Below are positions 11,732 to 26,505 of a stretch of 57,452 bases of DNA, one piece after another. Below the pieces are notes generated by a model, which was given only the letters and a program-made list of their open reading frames with translations, did no database searches and had not been told where the DNA came from. The stretch's first letter is position 1. Each line of letters begins with the position of its first letter. Made by a program: the position numbers and the translations under genes. Origin of the DNA: Chalciporus piperatus (taxonomy: Eukaryota > Basidiomycota > Agaricomycetes > Boletales > Boletaceae); assembly GCA_038093975.1 (NCBI GenBank), contig JBBPTG010000157.1, positions 1 through 57,452 of the forward strand, written 5' to 3'.

Positions 11732-12260
11732 CTACCGCCCATCGGAATATCGTCATTTTCGGTAGTCAATGTGGATCTTGTGAGTGGTTTCCGTCACTCG
11801 ACGGAGACACACTTTGACGAAACTACGTCACATTGCAGCCTGCCTGTCATAGTCAACGTTTTGTAAATTGTAATGTCCGCTGATCCACAGCATCGTGGTG
11901 CATGGTACCTGTTACAGTGGATGTACCTCGCTTGTTCGCCTCCCTGGAATCGAAATTCAGGACCATTGTCAATCTGACCGACGACTCGGAGCAGAATAAG
12001 TGGCAACCGGTGTCAATTGCGGCACGATTGAAAAATCTTTTGTGCATAGCTGGCCCGATGTTCGTCTTGGATGTCTGAACGTTTATGGTTCTATTTGAAA
12101 CTGAAGGGGATGCGGCGTTTATTATTGCACGTCACAACGAGATCCGACAAAATGTCATACAGCGATATGTGCACGAACCATCAACCATCAAGCAGGTATG
12201 TTGAGCTCAATGATCTGGGGTATCCCGGAGTGCGAGATATTCCCCGTCACAAAGCTGCTT
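11732..12260. other. Convergent 3' region
   Basis: The F-box gene and the uridine phosphorylase gene end toward each other here, so this should hold both 3' UTRs. I see no further gene. Confidence 0.55.
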
Positions 12261-13790
12261 TCACAGGGATAGTTTTAGAGTCCCATACACTCCCCTCCTC
12301 GGGGTGTAATCGCTGTCGGGGATGAAGAGATTAGGATGACTCAATGCGGTAGATTCAAAAGAGGCCCTGAGACGTACGTCTTGTGGAATGTTCATTGCAC
12401 GAAGTGTTTCCAGTACTGCCCGGCCACACCATTCCTCTAATTCGGAAACCTGCTCGGGGGTTATAAAATCTTGTGAAGAACGAGACGCGAAGACCATCTG
12501 TACAGCGGCTGCTCGGATCGACTGTCTTACGCTATCTTTCTCGGGTCCTGATTTTTGGGAAGGTGCCAGTGGTTTTGCATGCGTAGAACTATGTACCGAA
12601 AGTACGGGTTCGGCAGCCAACGGTCCGGGGGTCAATTCGGAGAATGGTCTCGACAAACCTCGCCAGCTTGCCGCAAGGTGAAAAATCCAATATGTTTCCA
12701 TCTAGTATATCGACAAGCGACGGTCAGACTTTCGAGAAAGAAAAATATCTTTCGCAAGGTCAATGAAATTACCTCAAAGCTGGTAATGTCTGGTATCGTC
12801 TCTTTCAAATGGTTAATCAAACCCGAGTTGTGATCCTGGAATGAGGTCTGCCTTCCTTGTGAAGAGTAGAAACTATAAGCAATCACATTAGCGTTGGGGA
12901 TTCCAAGATCGATAATGTCCGTGTACCTATCTGTGGATGCGTTGACCGCGTTAGTGACGATGGGACCCGAAACATTGGTTGGCCGTGTCGACTCCAATGC
13001 ACGTTCCAGCTAGTATGCACGTCTAGTACCTGCGACGGATCAGAGATAAGGATACGTACTGTCATCAAGATCTCCGAATCAGCGGGTATCTTACGCAGCT
13101 TGTTTAATCATCACGGTTAGCTAGGGTTAAGTTTCCTCACCGGTTTGCTCAGTCTATAAGGAGCTCTCCAATTATCCCCGTTCGCGAAATCAAAGTTCAG
13201 GTTTCTGGTGACCGCAACGCTGGCTTTAGGTAAAATAAGAGACCCAACTGGCAGGTCTGTCAAACAACCACACGAGCCAAGCCTGAAAGAAGAAGAAGTA
13301 TAACACGGAAATTTAATTCTGACATAAAAGAACAAACCGCAAAGCCTACCTGATGACCAACATGTCTCCACTCAGGCACTCTCTAACTTCGCGCATGAAA
13401 AAGTCTACATTAGGTCCACCCATGCCTATGCACACGATCGACATAGGTGCACCCCGATATCGGCCGGTGATCGTCGAAAATCCACGTTCAGAGTGTAATG
13501 AAAATGGTTTTGGGTATGCGTCAAAGTATTTTGCTATTCGTTCAGCCCGAGAAAGCGAGCCAACTGTGAGCTGGTTTCAAAGTTAAGGACCAATTCGTTG
13601 ACCAATAGCGTTCATAATATCAGGTTAACCCTTACTATGCGATTGGCTACTTCGCCACATTTTATTCCGAGATGGTATACCCGTCCATCCGCAGTTTGGG
13701 GGAAGTCTGGAGATGATGATATCAGGACTCTCTCTTTCATTGTACGTAGCAAAGACAGAACTTACTAGCATCAGTAATGGTATCCTTCAT
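12261..13790 (-). CDS. Uridine phosphorylase
   Basis: Predicted to cleave uridine to uracil and ribose-1-phosphate in pyrimidine salvage (nucleoside phosphorylase family, cytosolic). The first exon (13766-13790, MKDTITDA) joins to NFPQTADGRVYHLGIKCGEV. Next come ITVGSLSRAERIAKYFD, SIVCIGMGGPN, VIRLGSCGCLTDLPVGSLI and PKASVAVTRNLNFDF, all recognisable phosphate- and nucleoside-site segments. Later exons give NASTDSFYSSQGRQTSF, then METYWIFHLA and RAAAVQMVFASRSSQDFITPEQV. About six introns are needed, and each joins in phase at ordinary GT-AG sites. A Ser/Pro-rich insert separates METYWIFHLA from the last helices, as is common in fungal forms. The C-terminus ends KLSL. No lesion was seen. Confidence 0.92.
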
Positions 13791-16700
13791 AATAAGATGT
13801 ACGAGGCAGAATGGTACTTCTGGAAGGGAAACTAAAACTCCCCTTGCACAAAATCACTGGCAGGCTGAGGCGTGAGGTTGGTCGGCTTTTCGGAGGAGCC
13901 GGTCAGGATATTACTCCCAGGGATGATAGACCTGACTAAGCCACGGACAGCCATATTTCGTCGAAGTCCGTCAACCACTGGCATTAGCTCATAACCGTGG
14001 TGGTCCTCCATAAGTAAGTACGGTGGGAGGCGGCAGCCTCTGGATGCTGATCGGTTTGTGTCGTAACGACGAGGTAGGATTTTTTTCCATCAGACGTCAC
14101 GACCCATCGAGACCTTCAATCACACCGCACAATTCAAGAAGGTACTGTTTTTCTTGTGCTGATGCGCACTCGACGCTGGAGTGCGTCCGCTGTTAGACAT
14201 AGACACTTGCGTCACACCCGAATCGCCTGGGGGGAGGATCGACAGCCCAAATCTCGAGTCCGACAAGCTCGATTTAAGCGTCAACAACTTGCGATTGAGA
14301 GAAATGCGAACCTCTTACTGTTCGACGATCGGCCCATCCGACCCATCTCTCAAAGTTCACCCACCCTCCTCTCACTCTAACCCACGAGGGCACAGTTGCA
14401 CGTGGTCTGGCTTCCGAAAGTGTTCGTGACGGTACTCAGTGTGGTTGACCGAGGAATCCAGTCGGCTACTCCGCATGGCGATTTCACCTGGGATTGGTTA
14501 TTCCTACCCAAAAACTCTTTGGCTTCTGCTGAAGCGACGAACCGTCACGAGCGGTCGTGAGTGGCTGATTTTATGGTGCTGCGCCCCGGGAATTGATAAC
14601 AGCGATTCTAGCCACAGACCCACAAATATCGGAAGACCCTTTTTTTCGTGGAGCCGAGCACGAAGGTCGCCAGGGATGTGCATGCACCTCTTCACCCGAA
14701 GGTTCTTGACAGATCTTTTAATGACAACCCTCTTTGCCTACCTGCGCAACTACCGATAAACAGCATGACGATGAAACCTTGAGACCTGTCCTAGTGCGCG
14801 GGTATAATCGGGACCTCGGATGTCGGGGCTCTACGCGAGTGGGTTCCGTGTGGAGCGCTTTTTGAAACATGGTGATTTATGGACAACGATGGCGGCTCAT
14901 GTTTCACGGTACTCCGCATCCTCCATTCTCCAGAAGCTGATCAACTTAAAGCCGAGGAGAATTCCCCGGGCCCCAGACTGTCGTACGGGCAGCCGGCGGA
15001 GGCGAGAGTTGGCCATTTGGCTAGTCACACTTCGTCAGTTAACTTCGCACTCGCGACGACAATGAAAATTTCCGGGTGCCTCAGTTTTGATTAGCATGTT
15101 CGAACTCTCGTATGTGTTCCCTCAAAGGGGTAGAATCGATAGCATTTACGTCAGGGAAGAGCCCACTACAGTGATGCTAACAATAATCTATCTCTTCTCG
15201 GAAGTTCCCCTTTAGAGCAGAAGCTAGGTCGCCGTGGCTGTCGAACCATTTCACGTTTCGGACTCACTTCGCGAGAATTCTGAAGATGTTTCGCCAGGGG
15301 CAGGTTTTCATCGTATTAATGAAGAACTGGAACCCCGGCAATGATGCGAGGAACGAAGTACAAACAGAGCAATCGCCTGCGTCACCTCTTAAACTCAGCA
15401 TCCCGGATGGATTGATGCAGGATACGAACCAGAGTGGCATGAGAATCTGACTTTCCCGAGTTCCTCGTTTACCGCGAAATGGATATTCGGGCCCCGTTCT
15501 TTGTTTTTGGTGAAATTTGATACCTATCATTGTTTCTGAGATGAATTTCCTGTAATGAGGCTTGATATTAATGATCAGAGCAGGACGGTATCGCAGGGGT
15601 ATCATCTAATCCTCGTACGTTAAGGTGGGTCGCAACGACGGCTGCTCGCGTACATAATAATGTCAGATCATGATCATTGTCCAGAACTTGACGAGAGTGC
15701 TGTTCGTCAAAAAGCTGCGAGACTGCCAGTTGTGATCGCGTCAAACGTCACGCGTCACTTGGCAGCCTGGCCTCTCTGGAACCAAAAACGCGGAACGATC
15801 GGGTATGAGAGTTTGGGTATTTCAAATGGCGCCGACCTCGTGCCTCACCAACAAAATTCTAAAGTTAGGGGAAGGGCAAGACAACGGGACGGATTGAGAT
15901 GAAGGCGAAGCTCCACATTTTTGGAATGTAACGTTTTCCCCATGCTGTCACTATACACGATTGGTACACGAGCTGTCTGGGAAACAATCTCCTGCTAGCC
16001 AATAAGCCTGTTGCGAATGATGCTTTGATTGGAATCAAAGATAACACGGCGTCAAACGGTACATAATATCCCTGCGAGCAAAACTTTATGCATGAAGTTT
16101 TATTAGGGTGCACCCTGACTTAGATGTCCGCGCATAATTGATGCAGGACACGGTGCCTTCCACGACGAGAGAAACTAAGGGTGAGAGAAGGTTTAAGGGA
16201 GTGTACCAGAGAGTCGGGACTCTCCGATCGGGGATAGAAAGCGGTGATCGGAGTACATCGTACCCATCGGGCCCGAGCTGACCATCTAGGGCATAATTTG
16301 TTGGCTTAATGACTAGGAGATGAGATGCAGGCGGTAGGGATCCCTAGCCTATCGCTCAAGTGTGAGGTTCTGTCGAAGCTGACTATGAACCTTCGTTGTG
16401 CAGCAATCTCCGCCACGGCTCCCTACAGCAGACGGGTGGACCGGGTGGTGCAATAAACATTGACCTCAAGCACACTTGTAAGGTCAAAATTTTCTTTGTC
16501 GCTGGCGAAGAAGGCGAACCGGACACAAGTATAGCCTCACAAAAGACACGAGTCATGTCCGTGAGCTCAAGGATTTTTTACCGTGACTCGGCGAGTCAAC
16601 CGTGAGTATAGCCTTCCTTGGTCAAGGCTTGGTAACACGCGACGTGGGCTTTTGGGGTCTGAGCGCCTGGAAGAAAAAAGGGACTTCCCTTGAGGATCTA

Positions 16701-17232
16701 GCCCAAAGGGGAACACCAGATCGCGGCTGGCGTAAATGGGAAACGAAGCAGAGGATTCGAAGCAAGATTGGACCTGAACTACCGGAACAGATGGCCTGTC
16801 CTTGGAGATTCCTCGAGGCCCGGAGAAATGACTGCGCTTTGGTGAAGAACTTGGAAGTGTTCCTGTGAGCCGCTCGGTTTCAATATCACTCTGAGGGCAA
16901 GCGGTGCCATATACTAGCCGGACCCACGAGCTCCGCGAATTCCAAGGGACCAAAGTTTCGCTCTGCATGTATGATCAGACTTAATTCGCCAGTTAGTTTT
17001 TGTCTACCTTGCCATGCTTTTGTTTCCTACCGTACGTCAACAAACCCTTTCTAGAAAACTCTGGCTTTTAGCCAAAACCTCCATCTGAGGTTCAGCCCGG
17101 TTTGTTATCTGCCTGGGATTACTGTGCCGATCATTGACCTTCACAGAAGTGTACCTAATCCTCGTCCTCCGAGCCTGATATATATCACCCACTCCCCTTG
17201 ACTAACCCTGCGTGCTTCCCGTTCTCGTTGAC
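13791..17232. other. 3.4 kb region without a supported gene
   Basis: Frames here are short, lie on both strands and lack domain motifs or consistent splice chains. Examples are 14181-14429 (+), 15264-15605 (-) and 16567-16968 (-). The left end holds the uridine phosphorylase promoter and the right end the HMG-gene promoter. No tRNA-like fold or obvious repeat was noticed. Decayed DNA or long noncoding transcripts cannot be excluded. Confidence 0.55.
17176..17187 (+). promoter_or_regulatory. TATA-like element before the HMG-box gene
   Basis: TGATATATATCA lies about 50 nt upstream of the start codon at 17233. It is a palindromic AT-rich core; the role is inferred from position only. Confidence 0.35.
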
Positions 17233-18726
17233 ATGCAACGTTACAACCCAGAGCTCGAAGGACGACACTATCCCGTTGCACAACATTCCGGCCCAATGCA
17301 TGACCAGGGGTCCACTGGGTCAGACGACGACGGCGGTTATCTAGGGTACCCTGAGCCACACAAAATGGAACCGGACGTCGAAGGTACGCATTCAATTCTT
17401 CGCCATGTCACCTCTTCTTCATCGTTCCTCAGACGATCCGAACGCTGCATTGACTTCGCAGACTCTAAACGCCGATGGGACTCCTAAACGGCCGATGAAT
17501 GCCTTTATGATATTCGCTCGACGGCGTCGACCACAGGTCGCAGCGGAGAACCAATCAATGCGCACGGGAGAAGTCAGCAAGATTTTAAGTCGCGAATGGA
17601 ATGGAATGAGCTTGGTTAGGATCAACCTTTTCCATAGTCATCATCAGTCGCCTGACCATCTGTTCCGTGATCACAGACCGAGAAACAGTTCTACCTCGAT
17701 CAAGCGAAGATCTTGAAGGATAACTTCAACCAGAAATACCCAGACTACGTTTACAAGAGGCGGCCGAACAACAGCCGGAAGCGTCGAAAGGCTGATGTTG
17801 GTGCCAGTGCCTCTGCAGATCACGCTGTAGACGACTATTCAGGAAACGCAGATTACAGTGATGTATCGCCCGTCGACGTCGCCGACGGCGACGACTCTCG
17901 TTACAGCGGTTTACCTGCAGATTCTTCGAGCACGTACTCGGGCAGCCAGTCGCGAGCATCCAGTTACCAGCCCCCTGATATCCCCTACCGTCCCCTTGGT
18001 GAGACGCGTGTTCCCTACATACCATCACGCGCGGGTCGCGCCACCCCCGACACAGGCTCGTCAATGTCGTCAGCCTCCCGCGGGTCAGACCACAGCGCGA
18101 ATTACTATCATCCTTATCTTCCCGTTCAGCAACAGCATCACGCACAGCCATCTTCGTACTTCCCAGAGTCAAGTTCTGCCGGAGACGTGTGGTCTTCCGC
18201 AAGGGACGATCAAAATCGGATGCAGATGCAGCCATGGCCACAGAGCAACCAAGACATCGGCGGGGACGACAGGCACCGTGGGTATGCTCAACCGGTGTCG
18301 TCGCATTCCTGGGCGAATACAAACCCCTCCGAGGCAATGCACTCACCTAATCCTTCGGGAACTCCAGCTCCTGGCTATAGCTTCCCAACCCTGACTTCGC
18401 CCTTTTACCCACCTCAAAGCAGTGCCCAGGAAGGTTTCCCGACATCTTCGGTCCAGTCTATCTCAGTTCCTTCACAGCATTACGGTGCTGTCGCTCAAAT
18501 GCAGGGAAATCCATCACCAGGGAGATCATACTCGTCCCTGCAACAAGCCTACCCTTCTGGTTCCACGTCTGCCATCGGTGCATACCAGCAACAATCTAGA
18601 ACTGTTCCGCTGACCAATACTCTCCCCTCCGGTCAACCGACTTCTTCATATCCTGTGCAACCCACTGGCCCCCCGTCTCCGACTTCAGACCCTTCCCAGC
18701 TGCGCTACTGGCAAAGGGATAGATAG
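17233..18726 (+). CDS. HMG-box transcription factor (460 aa)
   Basis: Exons 17233-17383, 17433-17614 and 17677-18726 join in phase. An acidic N-terminus of about 60 residues precedes a sequence-specific HMG box (about 67-136): PKRPMNAFMIFARRRRP, then SKILSREWNGMSL joined across an intron to TEKQFYLDQAKILKDNF, ending YPDYVYKRRP and a basic NNSRKRRKAD tail that is a likely nuclear signal. The remaining 300 or so residues are Ser/Pro/Gln/Tyr-rich and disordered, typical of a fungal activation region. Single-box regulators of this MATA-HMG/SOX-like kind control mating, fruiting or stress in fungi, but which role applies here is not shown. No homeodomain or mating-type neighbour is present, so a mating locus is not indicated. 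Confidence 0.93.
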
Positions 18727-21382
18727 AACTACTAGAAGCAGGACGGCATATCATCATCTCATAGATTTCGTGCATTGGACTTTTGATCCTCACGGAGTAC
18801 CCAAGGTTTTGTTTGTGTCTCGCAAGCTGTTTTCACTCTCGTTTTGTCTCTACTGTTATCGCTACATCGCCGTCGCATCTGCTTATCTGATCTCTTCTTG
18901 CTTTGCTTCTGTATCCCGCATTGTATATTAGTTGTGCCAAAATTACATATGATTCTGCCGTCATCGACTGCGGTCTGAGTCGTGCTTCACGGAGTTGTTT
19001 GGGGCCTATCCGACCTTTCCTAAGCAGGCGGCGACGATCAGGTTGAGTGGGAGCGGCAATCAGGGCATGATAGAAGAAGCGGAGCGGGATGGAATCACTG
19101 CTATGGTGTAAAAATCGCATCCACGACCACGAGCACCACGTTCATTATGATTGGACGGTCGAGACCCCAACGCTGTGCTTCATTGTGAAAATTAAAACTC
19201 TCGTTACAATGTGGTCATCCGCGGCAACCCGAAACCTTGTAGGTGCTGCGTATGTGCTTCGGGATCGAGTGGACGCAACGCAGCGGGTTAAAGGCGTGGT
19301 GGTACTGCTTCTGTTTGCACCCGTGGATCGCGATTCAACGTCCGACTGGCAGAGCTGAAGTCATTCCCCAGCGGAGAGCAGCAAAGATAAAGTGTCCCCC
19401 CCTTCTCGATGCGTGGACACGAAGAGTAAATCGTTGATAGGGGTAGTACCCTTGCATGGTTTAACGATAGGGTTCCCCGGATGAACGACCGACTGGAATA
19501 AACGGGAACCACCGTGATCCGAATCTTGCATGCTGTGTTGGCATAGCCATTCATCAATAATATCCAATGACCATTCGGCGCTGTTGTCGTCCATTGCGGC
19601 GGCGAGACCGTATCAGGATGCTCGAGCGTGGCTCCAACGCGTGATGGCATGCTCGAGGTGGTCTACATTTGCACGTAATCGACGTGAGCGAGAACGGTCA
19701 TCAAATTGGGAATGGCAGTGGTTCGTACGTTTTATTTTTCAGCTGTGTCGTTGACTCGTTATGTGGTGATCCGAACGGGGAGCGGAGTGCGTAGCCTACA
19801 GGCTACAGCACTGGGGGACACTGCCACGATAAATGATGGCAGGGCCATGCTCCATGCCATCAACGTTTTACATATGGAGTGGTCACAATGAATTTGGTTT
19901 TGTGAGGTCCAAGACACGAGGCGGGTCAAACAGATGCAACGCCAGCTTTCTGACGGTCCAGATCTGCCACAATGCTCTGGTCAGTGAACTCTCAGGATAG
20001 GTGGGTCAGAGACGTACCAGGATGGTGTCTGATGCACTCCCTCCTGCATCCCTCCGCGGCCTGATGGTCGAGGTGGTCGAGGTGGCCTAGAAGGGACAAG
20101 TTTATTTTACTCTGGTGAGTGGATACAGAAAAATGCACAGGTGATGATAATGATTACCTTGCCAAGGGGACAGACAGGGGACTGTGTTAGGCACATGTCC
20201 CTCCACCAGGGGGGACATTTATGTTCGAAGAGCAGTCGACTGGAATACTGCCCACTCGATACTCGCTCGCAGCGCAAACTTCAGTCCCATGGGATGAAGG
20301 GGCAACGGGGCCCAGCGACCACTGTCCTGGCTCGCGGATATTTCCGTGTGTCTCTGAGAGTGCCGGCAGTTGCGGTAAATCCCTCAGCACGGGTCAGCGA
20401 CTCAGCGGGGAAAAAAGGTTTCAGAGCGCAATGGAGGGGAACTTCGATAAGCAACCCGTTGGTAACTCACGTTCTGTCCCAAGGGGACAATAAAAACAGG
20501 CTCGAAAACGTCAAACGCCATTATTTTCTGAGCTTGAATCCCAAACCGTGAGATGGGCGGGAATGGTTGTGACTCGTGGACGAGACAAGGGATATAAATT
20601 CGAGGCTCCAGAATTTTCTGGCGTAAAGCACCCAATATAGCGCCTACGACACGTACTGTACGGTCATCGTTAAAGTTCAAGGTGCCTTGGGCAAGGTTGA
20701 AACTTATGAGGAGCAAATAAATAAGCGCGCACCTTATATCCGACGGTTTTGTCACCGAGATATAAGCAATTCAGTCGCTACGACAGGCGTGACAGTACGC
20801 AAGTAACCAATGCCAAACTGGCAGCATGTGTTGACGGAAGCATGACATCGGATTGGTGGGTTGTTCAAACTGCTTCAATTATCAATAGACAGTGAGAATG
20901 GTGAGTCAACACATTCTGACAATACCGGGTGTTCGCATTCCAGCAGCTCAAGTCGAGGAGAAAACAAAGCTCGAAACTAATTACCCGTGACGGTCAACCG
21001 CAGAATCGAAATAGCCTGAAGAAGTTCACAAGTTGCGTTGCATTGTGGAAGGCTCTCGCGCCAATTCCGCCGCAGACAGCGACTATGGAAGATTCATTAG
21101 GAAATGAATTCCAATCAAATCCGTACATGCACGTGGCCCTGACAATCGATGTAAAGGACGGATGCTGGTATTCCTCTCTACGACTGAGGAGAACATTATG
21201 AGGGGGGGAGATAGCTAGTTGTGTGGGGCGAGAAACAGCAACGACTGAGGTGGGAAAAGCTACATTGGCGCGCATGAACCTAGGTATAACGGGTCAGTAA
21301 TTCCTGCGGTTGAGGAAACGATAAGCACCTTACATTGTAAACTCGATCACCTGACCGCAAAAAAAAGACACCCTCGTGGTCA
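18727..21382. other. 2.7 kb region without a supported gene
   Basis: The left part should be the 3' UTR of the HMG gene. Small frames on both strands lack motifs and splice support. One minus-strand frame at 20402-20755 has a hydrophobic start resembling a signal peptide but nothing else to recommend it. No structured RNA or repeat was recognised. Confidence 0.55.
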
Positions 21383-21610
21383 TTAAACAGGAGGCACTAG
21401 AAGGTCTCCCCATGATCTGGCTGCGAGTATACCTGCCGCAAATACCCCCACTGCGATAGATATACTGACATTCCCCACAATTTTTTCTGGAGCGAAAACT
21501 TCCTCCCGGAAGAATCTGGAGAAGGCGGACTCGTTGGGGTCTTGAATAGCGCGCCGCGGTGGAGGTGCACCAAACATGGCTGCATTTGGAGGTGGTGCGC
21601 GACGTGACAT
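21383..21610 (-). CDS. Small single-TM protein, probable Tom6-like mitochondrial import subunit
   Basis: A 75-residue intronless protein starting MSRRAPPPNAAMFGAP. A polar, basic N-terminal half is followed by one membrane segment (about residues 46-63, VGNVSISIAVGVFAAG) and a short C-terminal tail, WGDLLVPPV. This layout matches the small Tom subunits of the outer mitochondrial membrane, and the D-L-L-x-P ending recalls Tom6, which stabilises the TOM complex. Short length makes the family call tentative; Tom5, Tom7 or another small membrane protein remain possible. I chose the internal ATG at 21610 because an upstream extension to 21766 is low complexity and has no start context. Confidence 0.6.
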   Translation of the reverse strand: MSRRAPPPNAAMFGAPPPRRAIQDPNESAFSRFFREEVFAPEKIVGNVSISIAVGVFAAGILAARSWGDLLVPPV

Positions 21611-22184
21611 GGTGTGGTGGATGTAGGGTTGACCTGTTAGACTTTGGTGGACTTGATGTGGCAGAGTCTGAGTTGAACCACGAAAATGGGTTGGCACTAC
21701 GCCGGAATTTGCCGGGTAAAGCGCTTGGGTTCGCGGAGTTGCCTGCTCATTGACTTTGTCATTCAAATTGACCTACTTACTACAGTTACTAGCCAATTTC
21801 ATTTGCCGCAGTCTGAGAAGAAGAATCCCTTCCATCAGTCCAAAGGGTTTTCCGGTAAGATTCAACTTTTTGTCACCACTCGAGGAATGGTGCTTAACAA
21901 GAATTGGAATCGGATGTGAGCAGAGCATCTTGTCTGCAGTCGTGCGCAAGGTAATGGCAATCTTGCGACTTACCTTTTGTTTAGCCCGACCCCTTTGCAT
22001 TAATCATTAATAGTCCCCTATGTTCTCGAGTGAATTGAGGTGGGTACTCCGATTCATTTCAGCACTGCGCATTGCGTCATACAGGTAAAGGGGATGAATC
22101 CATAAAACCCCCTCTCAATTGTGTTGTAGGAGTGTTTATCTTGTGTGATTGCGCCCCTCTAAGAATTGTTGACCGTGTTCTATC
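21611..22184. other. Intergenic region between divergent genes
   Basis: This holds the promoters of the Tom6-like gene (-) and the fasciclin gene (+). Nothing else is supported. Confidence 0.5.
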
Positions 22185-23608
22185 ATGTTCGCACTAACTC
22201 TCATAGCCATAGCCATTGCTCCTCTGGTGCTCGCACACGACTTTCTCAGTGGTCTCCAGCAAGTTCTCAATGCGGCTGGTCTCACACAACTCGTGAACGC
22301 AACGTCATTCTTGAACACCACCGCTCCTGGCCAACAAGTCCTCTCTGAGTTGTCAACTGGCAACAAGACCTTTTTTGCCCCTACAAATGCCGCTCGTAGG
22401 TGACTTCGCAAACGATTCTGTATTTTATTCACCTGCCAATTTGCAGTGGCCACCGTGAACCCTAACGTCCTCAGCAATGCCACCGTCCTGGCAGATGTCC
22501 TTGCCTATCACATCGTCTCAGGGAATTTTACCAATCTCACACAGGCCCAATTTCCCAATGTGACAATTGGACGCACTCTACTCAACGACTCGACCTTCGT
22601 CACGCTGGAAGGGAATAAATCTCAGGTTCTCGCGTGGTCAAAGAACGAGAACGGATCGCTTATCGTGCAAAATCAGGGGTACGTTCATGTTTGTCCAGGC
22701 AGCTTTTTTTTTCCTGACCACAACGAAATGAAGGGGAAATGTTTCTGTCACAAACCAGACGAGTTTTAACAACACGAACATTTTGGTCATCGATTCTGTG
22801 CTGACTTTCCCGCCCAATACTTCTGCTATCTTCAACAATGCATCCTACGATATTACTGGAGCTTCTACTATCCTTCAGTCCACGGCCATCCCAGGTAACC
22901 GATCAGTTTACGACGCATTACTTACGGCGCACGGTTACACTGCATTTGTGCCCAACAACGCGGCTATACAAGCTGCGCAGAGCACCCTTTCTGGACTTAC
23001 GAGCAATGGGACAGCCCTTCTAAATGTTCTTGAAAATCATGTTTGTCCCCTCTGTTGTCTCCTATTCCAACGATAATGACTGATCACACTATAGATCATT
23101 AATGGAACGTCAGTTTACTCGACCTCAATTATCCCCAACATTACGTTCGTGTCGGCAGCCGGCCAGAATTACAAATTCCTCAACAATGTTACTGGCTTGT
23201 TTGTCTCTGTCGGAGGATCCAATCAAGTTGAGATCGTAGAAAGGAACGTCCTGACGTCGAACGGTGTCATACACATTGTCAATGGTGTGATGCTCGACAC
23301 AAATGCTAATTTCGCCGCTGCCAGCTCTGCGTAAGCTGCCTTTCCAGTCCACCGGTACCACAGCATTTTCATTATATTATAACAGGTTCGTTTCCGCCAC
23401 CTCTGTCGCAGCAGCCGAGCAGGCTGCTACCGAGACTGGTGAAGTTGGTGCCACCACCGCCACCGCCGCCACCACCGAGACTACTTCCCCGACCAGTACT
23501 TCCCCAACTTCGTCGCCTACGTCTGGCGCGAGTGCAGTAAAGAGTCTAACTGAATGGAAACTGGGGGGCTTGGTAGGGACGGCGCTATTGTTTGGCCAAA
23601 TGATTTGA
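22185..23608 (+). CDS. Secreted fasciclin (FAS1) domain protein, probably GPI-anchored (392 aa)
   Basis: Exons 22185-22395, 22447-22678, 22764-23040, 23095-23330 and 23386-23608 sum to 393 codons. A signal peptide (MFALTLIAIAIAPLVLA) is followed by two FAS1 repeats. The first includes NKTFFAPTNAA and VLADVLAYHIVSGNFTNL; the second includes YTAFVPNNAAIQAA and NGVIHIVNGVML. Both carry the FAS1 H1 (TxFAPT/N) and H2-like elements. Many N-x-S/T sites suggest heavy N-glycosylation. A Thr/Ser/Pro-rich stalk follows, then a C-terminal hydrophobic run (GGLVGTALLFGQMI) that could direct GPI attachment. Fungal FAS1 proteins act at the cell surface in adhesion and development. The anchor is inferred, since the tail is short. 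Confidence 0.93.
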
Positions 23609-24014
23609 TATGATGCGGAAGTTTAAAGACTTGCCTAATTTTTGTGACATTTTACTGAGATTGCCTCTTGTTGTATCGTTAGCAGTTTCTCCGCAGCCGA
23701 GTTGGCCCAAATGTATTTTTCTTTCTGAATTAGCGGTCCTCTCCTAGAAGAATGCATTTTGTCTTTTTCTTTTTGCATGTTTTTCATTCGAGAAACAGTT
23801 TGAAGAGGTCCTTGGCGCTGCTTGAACCAACTTGCTTGAACGCCTGCGTTGACTCCGATGAGCGCCCACTGATTAGATTATGTCAAATAAAGGATCCTGT
23901 GCTGTGTTAGCCTTAAGCTCCTCATTCAATCACACCGCCTGTCAGTTCTTCGACAGCAACCGTCTCTTACCTTCACGACCCAGCACGGTCAACAAGTGCT
24001 GAAAATTTGCCACC
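23609..24014. other. Intergenic, fasciclin 3' end and kinase promoter
   Basis: About 400 nt with a T-rich stretch at 23755-23790 that may be fasciclin 3' UTR. No gene is seen. Confidence 0.5.
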
Positions 24015-26237
<2,223 letters not shown>

Positions 26238-26505
26238 GGGGATTTTGAAATGCGATCTGTACCTATGTTTTTGTTTGCTGTCGGTGCGGCTTTGTTGTAT
26301 GGAGATGCGTTTGGGAGGATTTACTTTTGATTTATTTCTTCTTTTCTACATGCCAACTACATACGTACTCGTTCACGGAAATGCTACTGTATCTTGTCAT
26401 CGATACCCCAATTGACTTTGAATTGTGTCCAGCGTCTACCATGAGCTATATCATGCAAGTGATGGCAACGCACTCGTTATCTCCACCTTGTTGTTTCGTT
26501 AAAGC

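Noticed and set aside
17726..18346. 206-codon minus-strand frame
   Set aside because: Antisense to the Ser/Gln-rich exon of the HMG gene; Arg/Cys-rich composition is typical of an antisense shadow.
17233..18726. Mating-type locus
   Set aside because: Only a single HMG gene is present, with no homeodomain pair, pheromone or receptor gene nearby.
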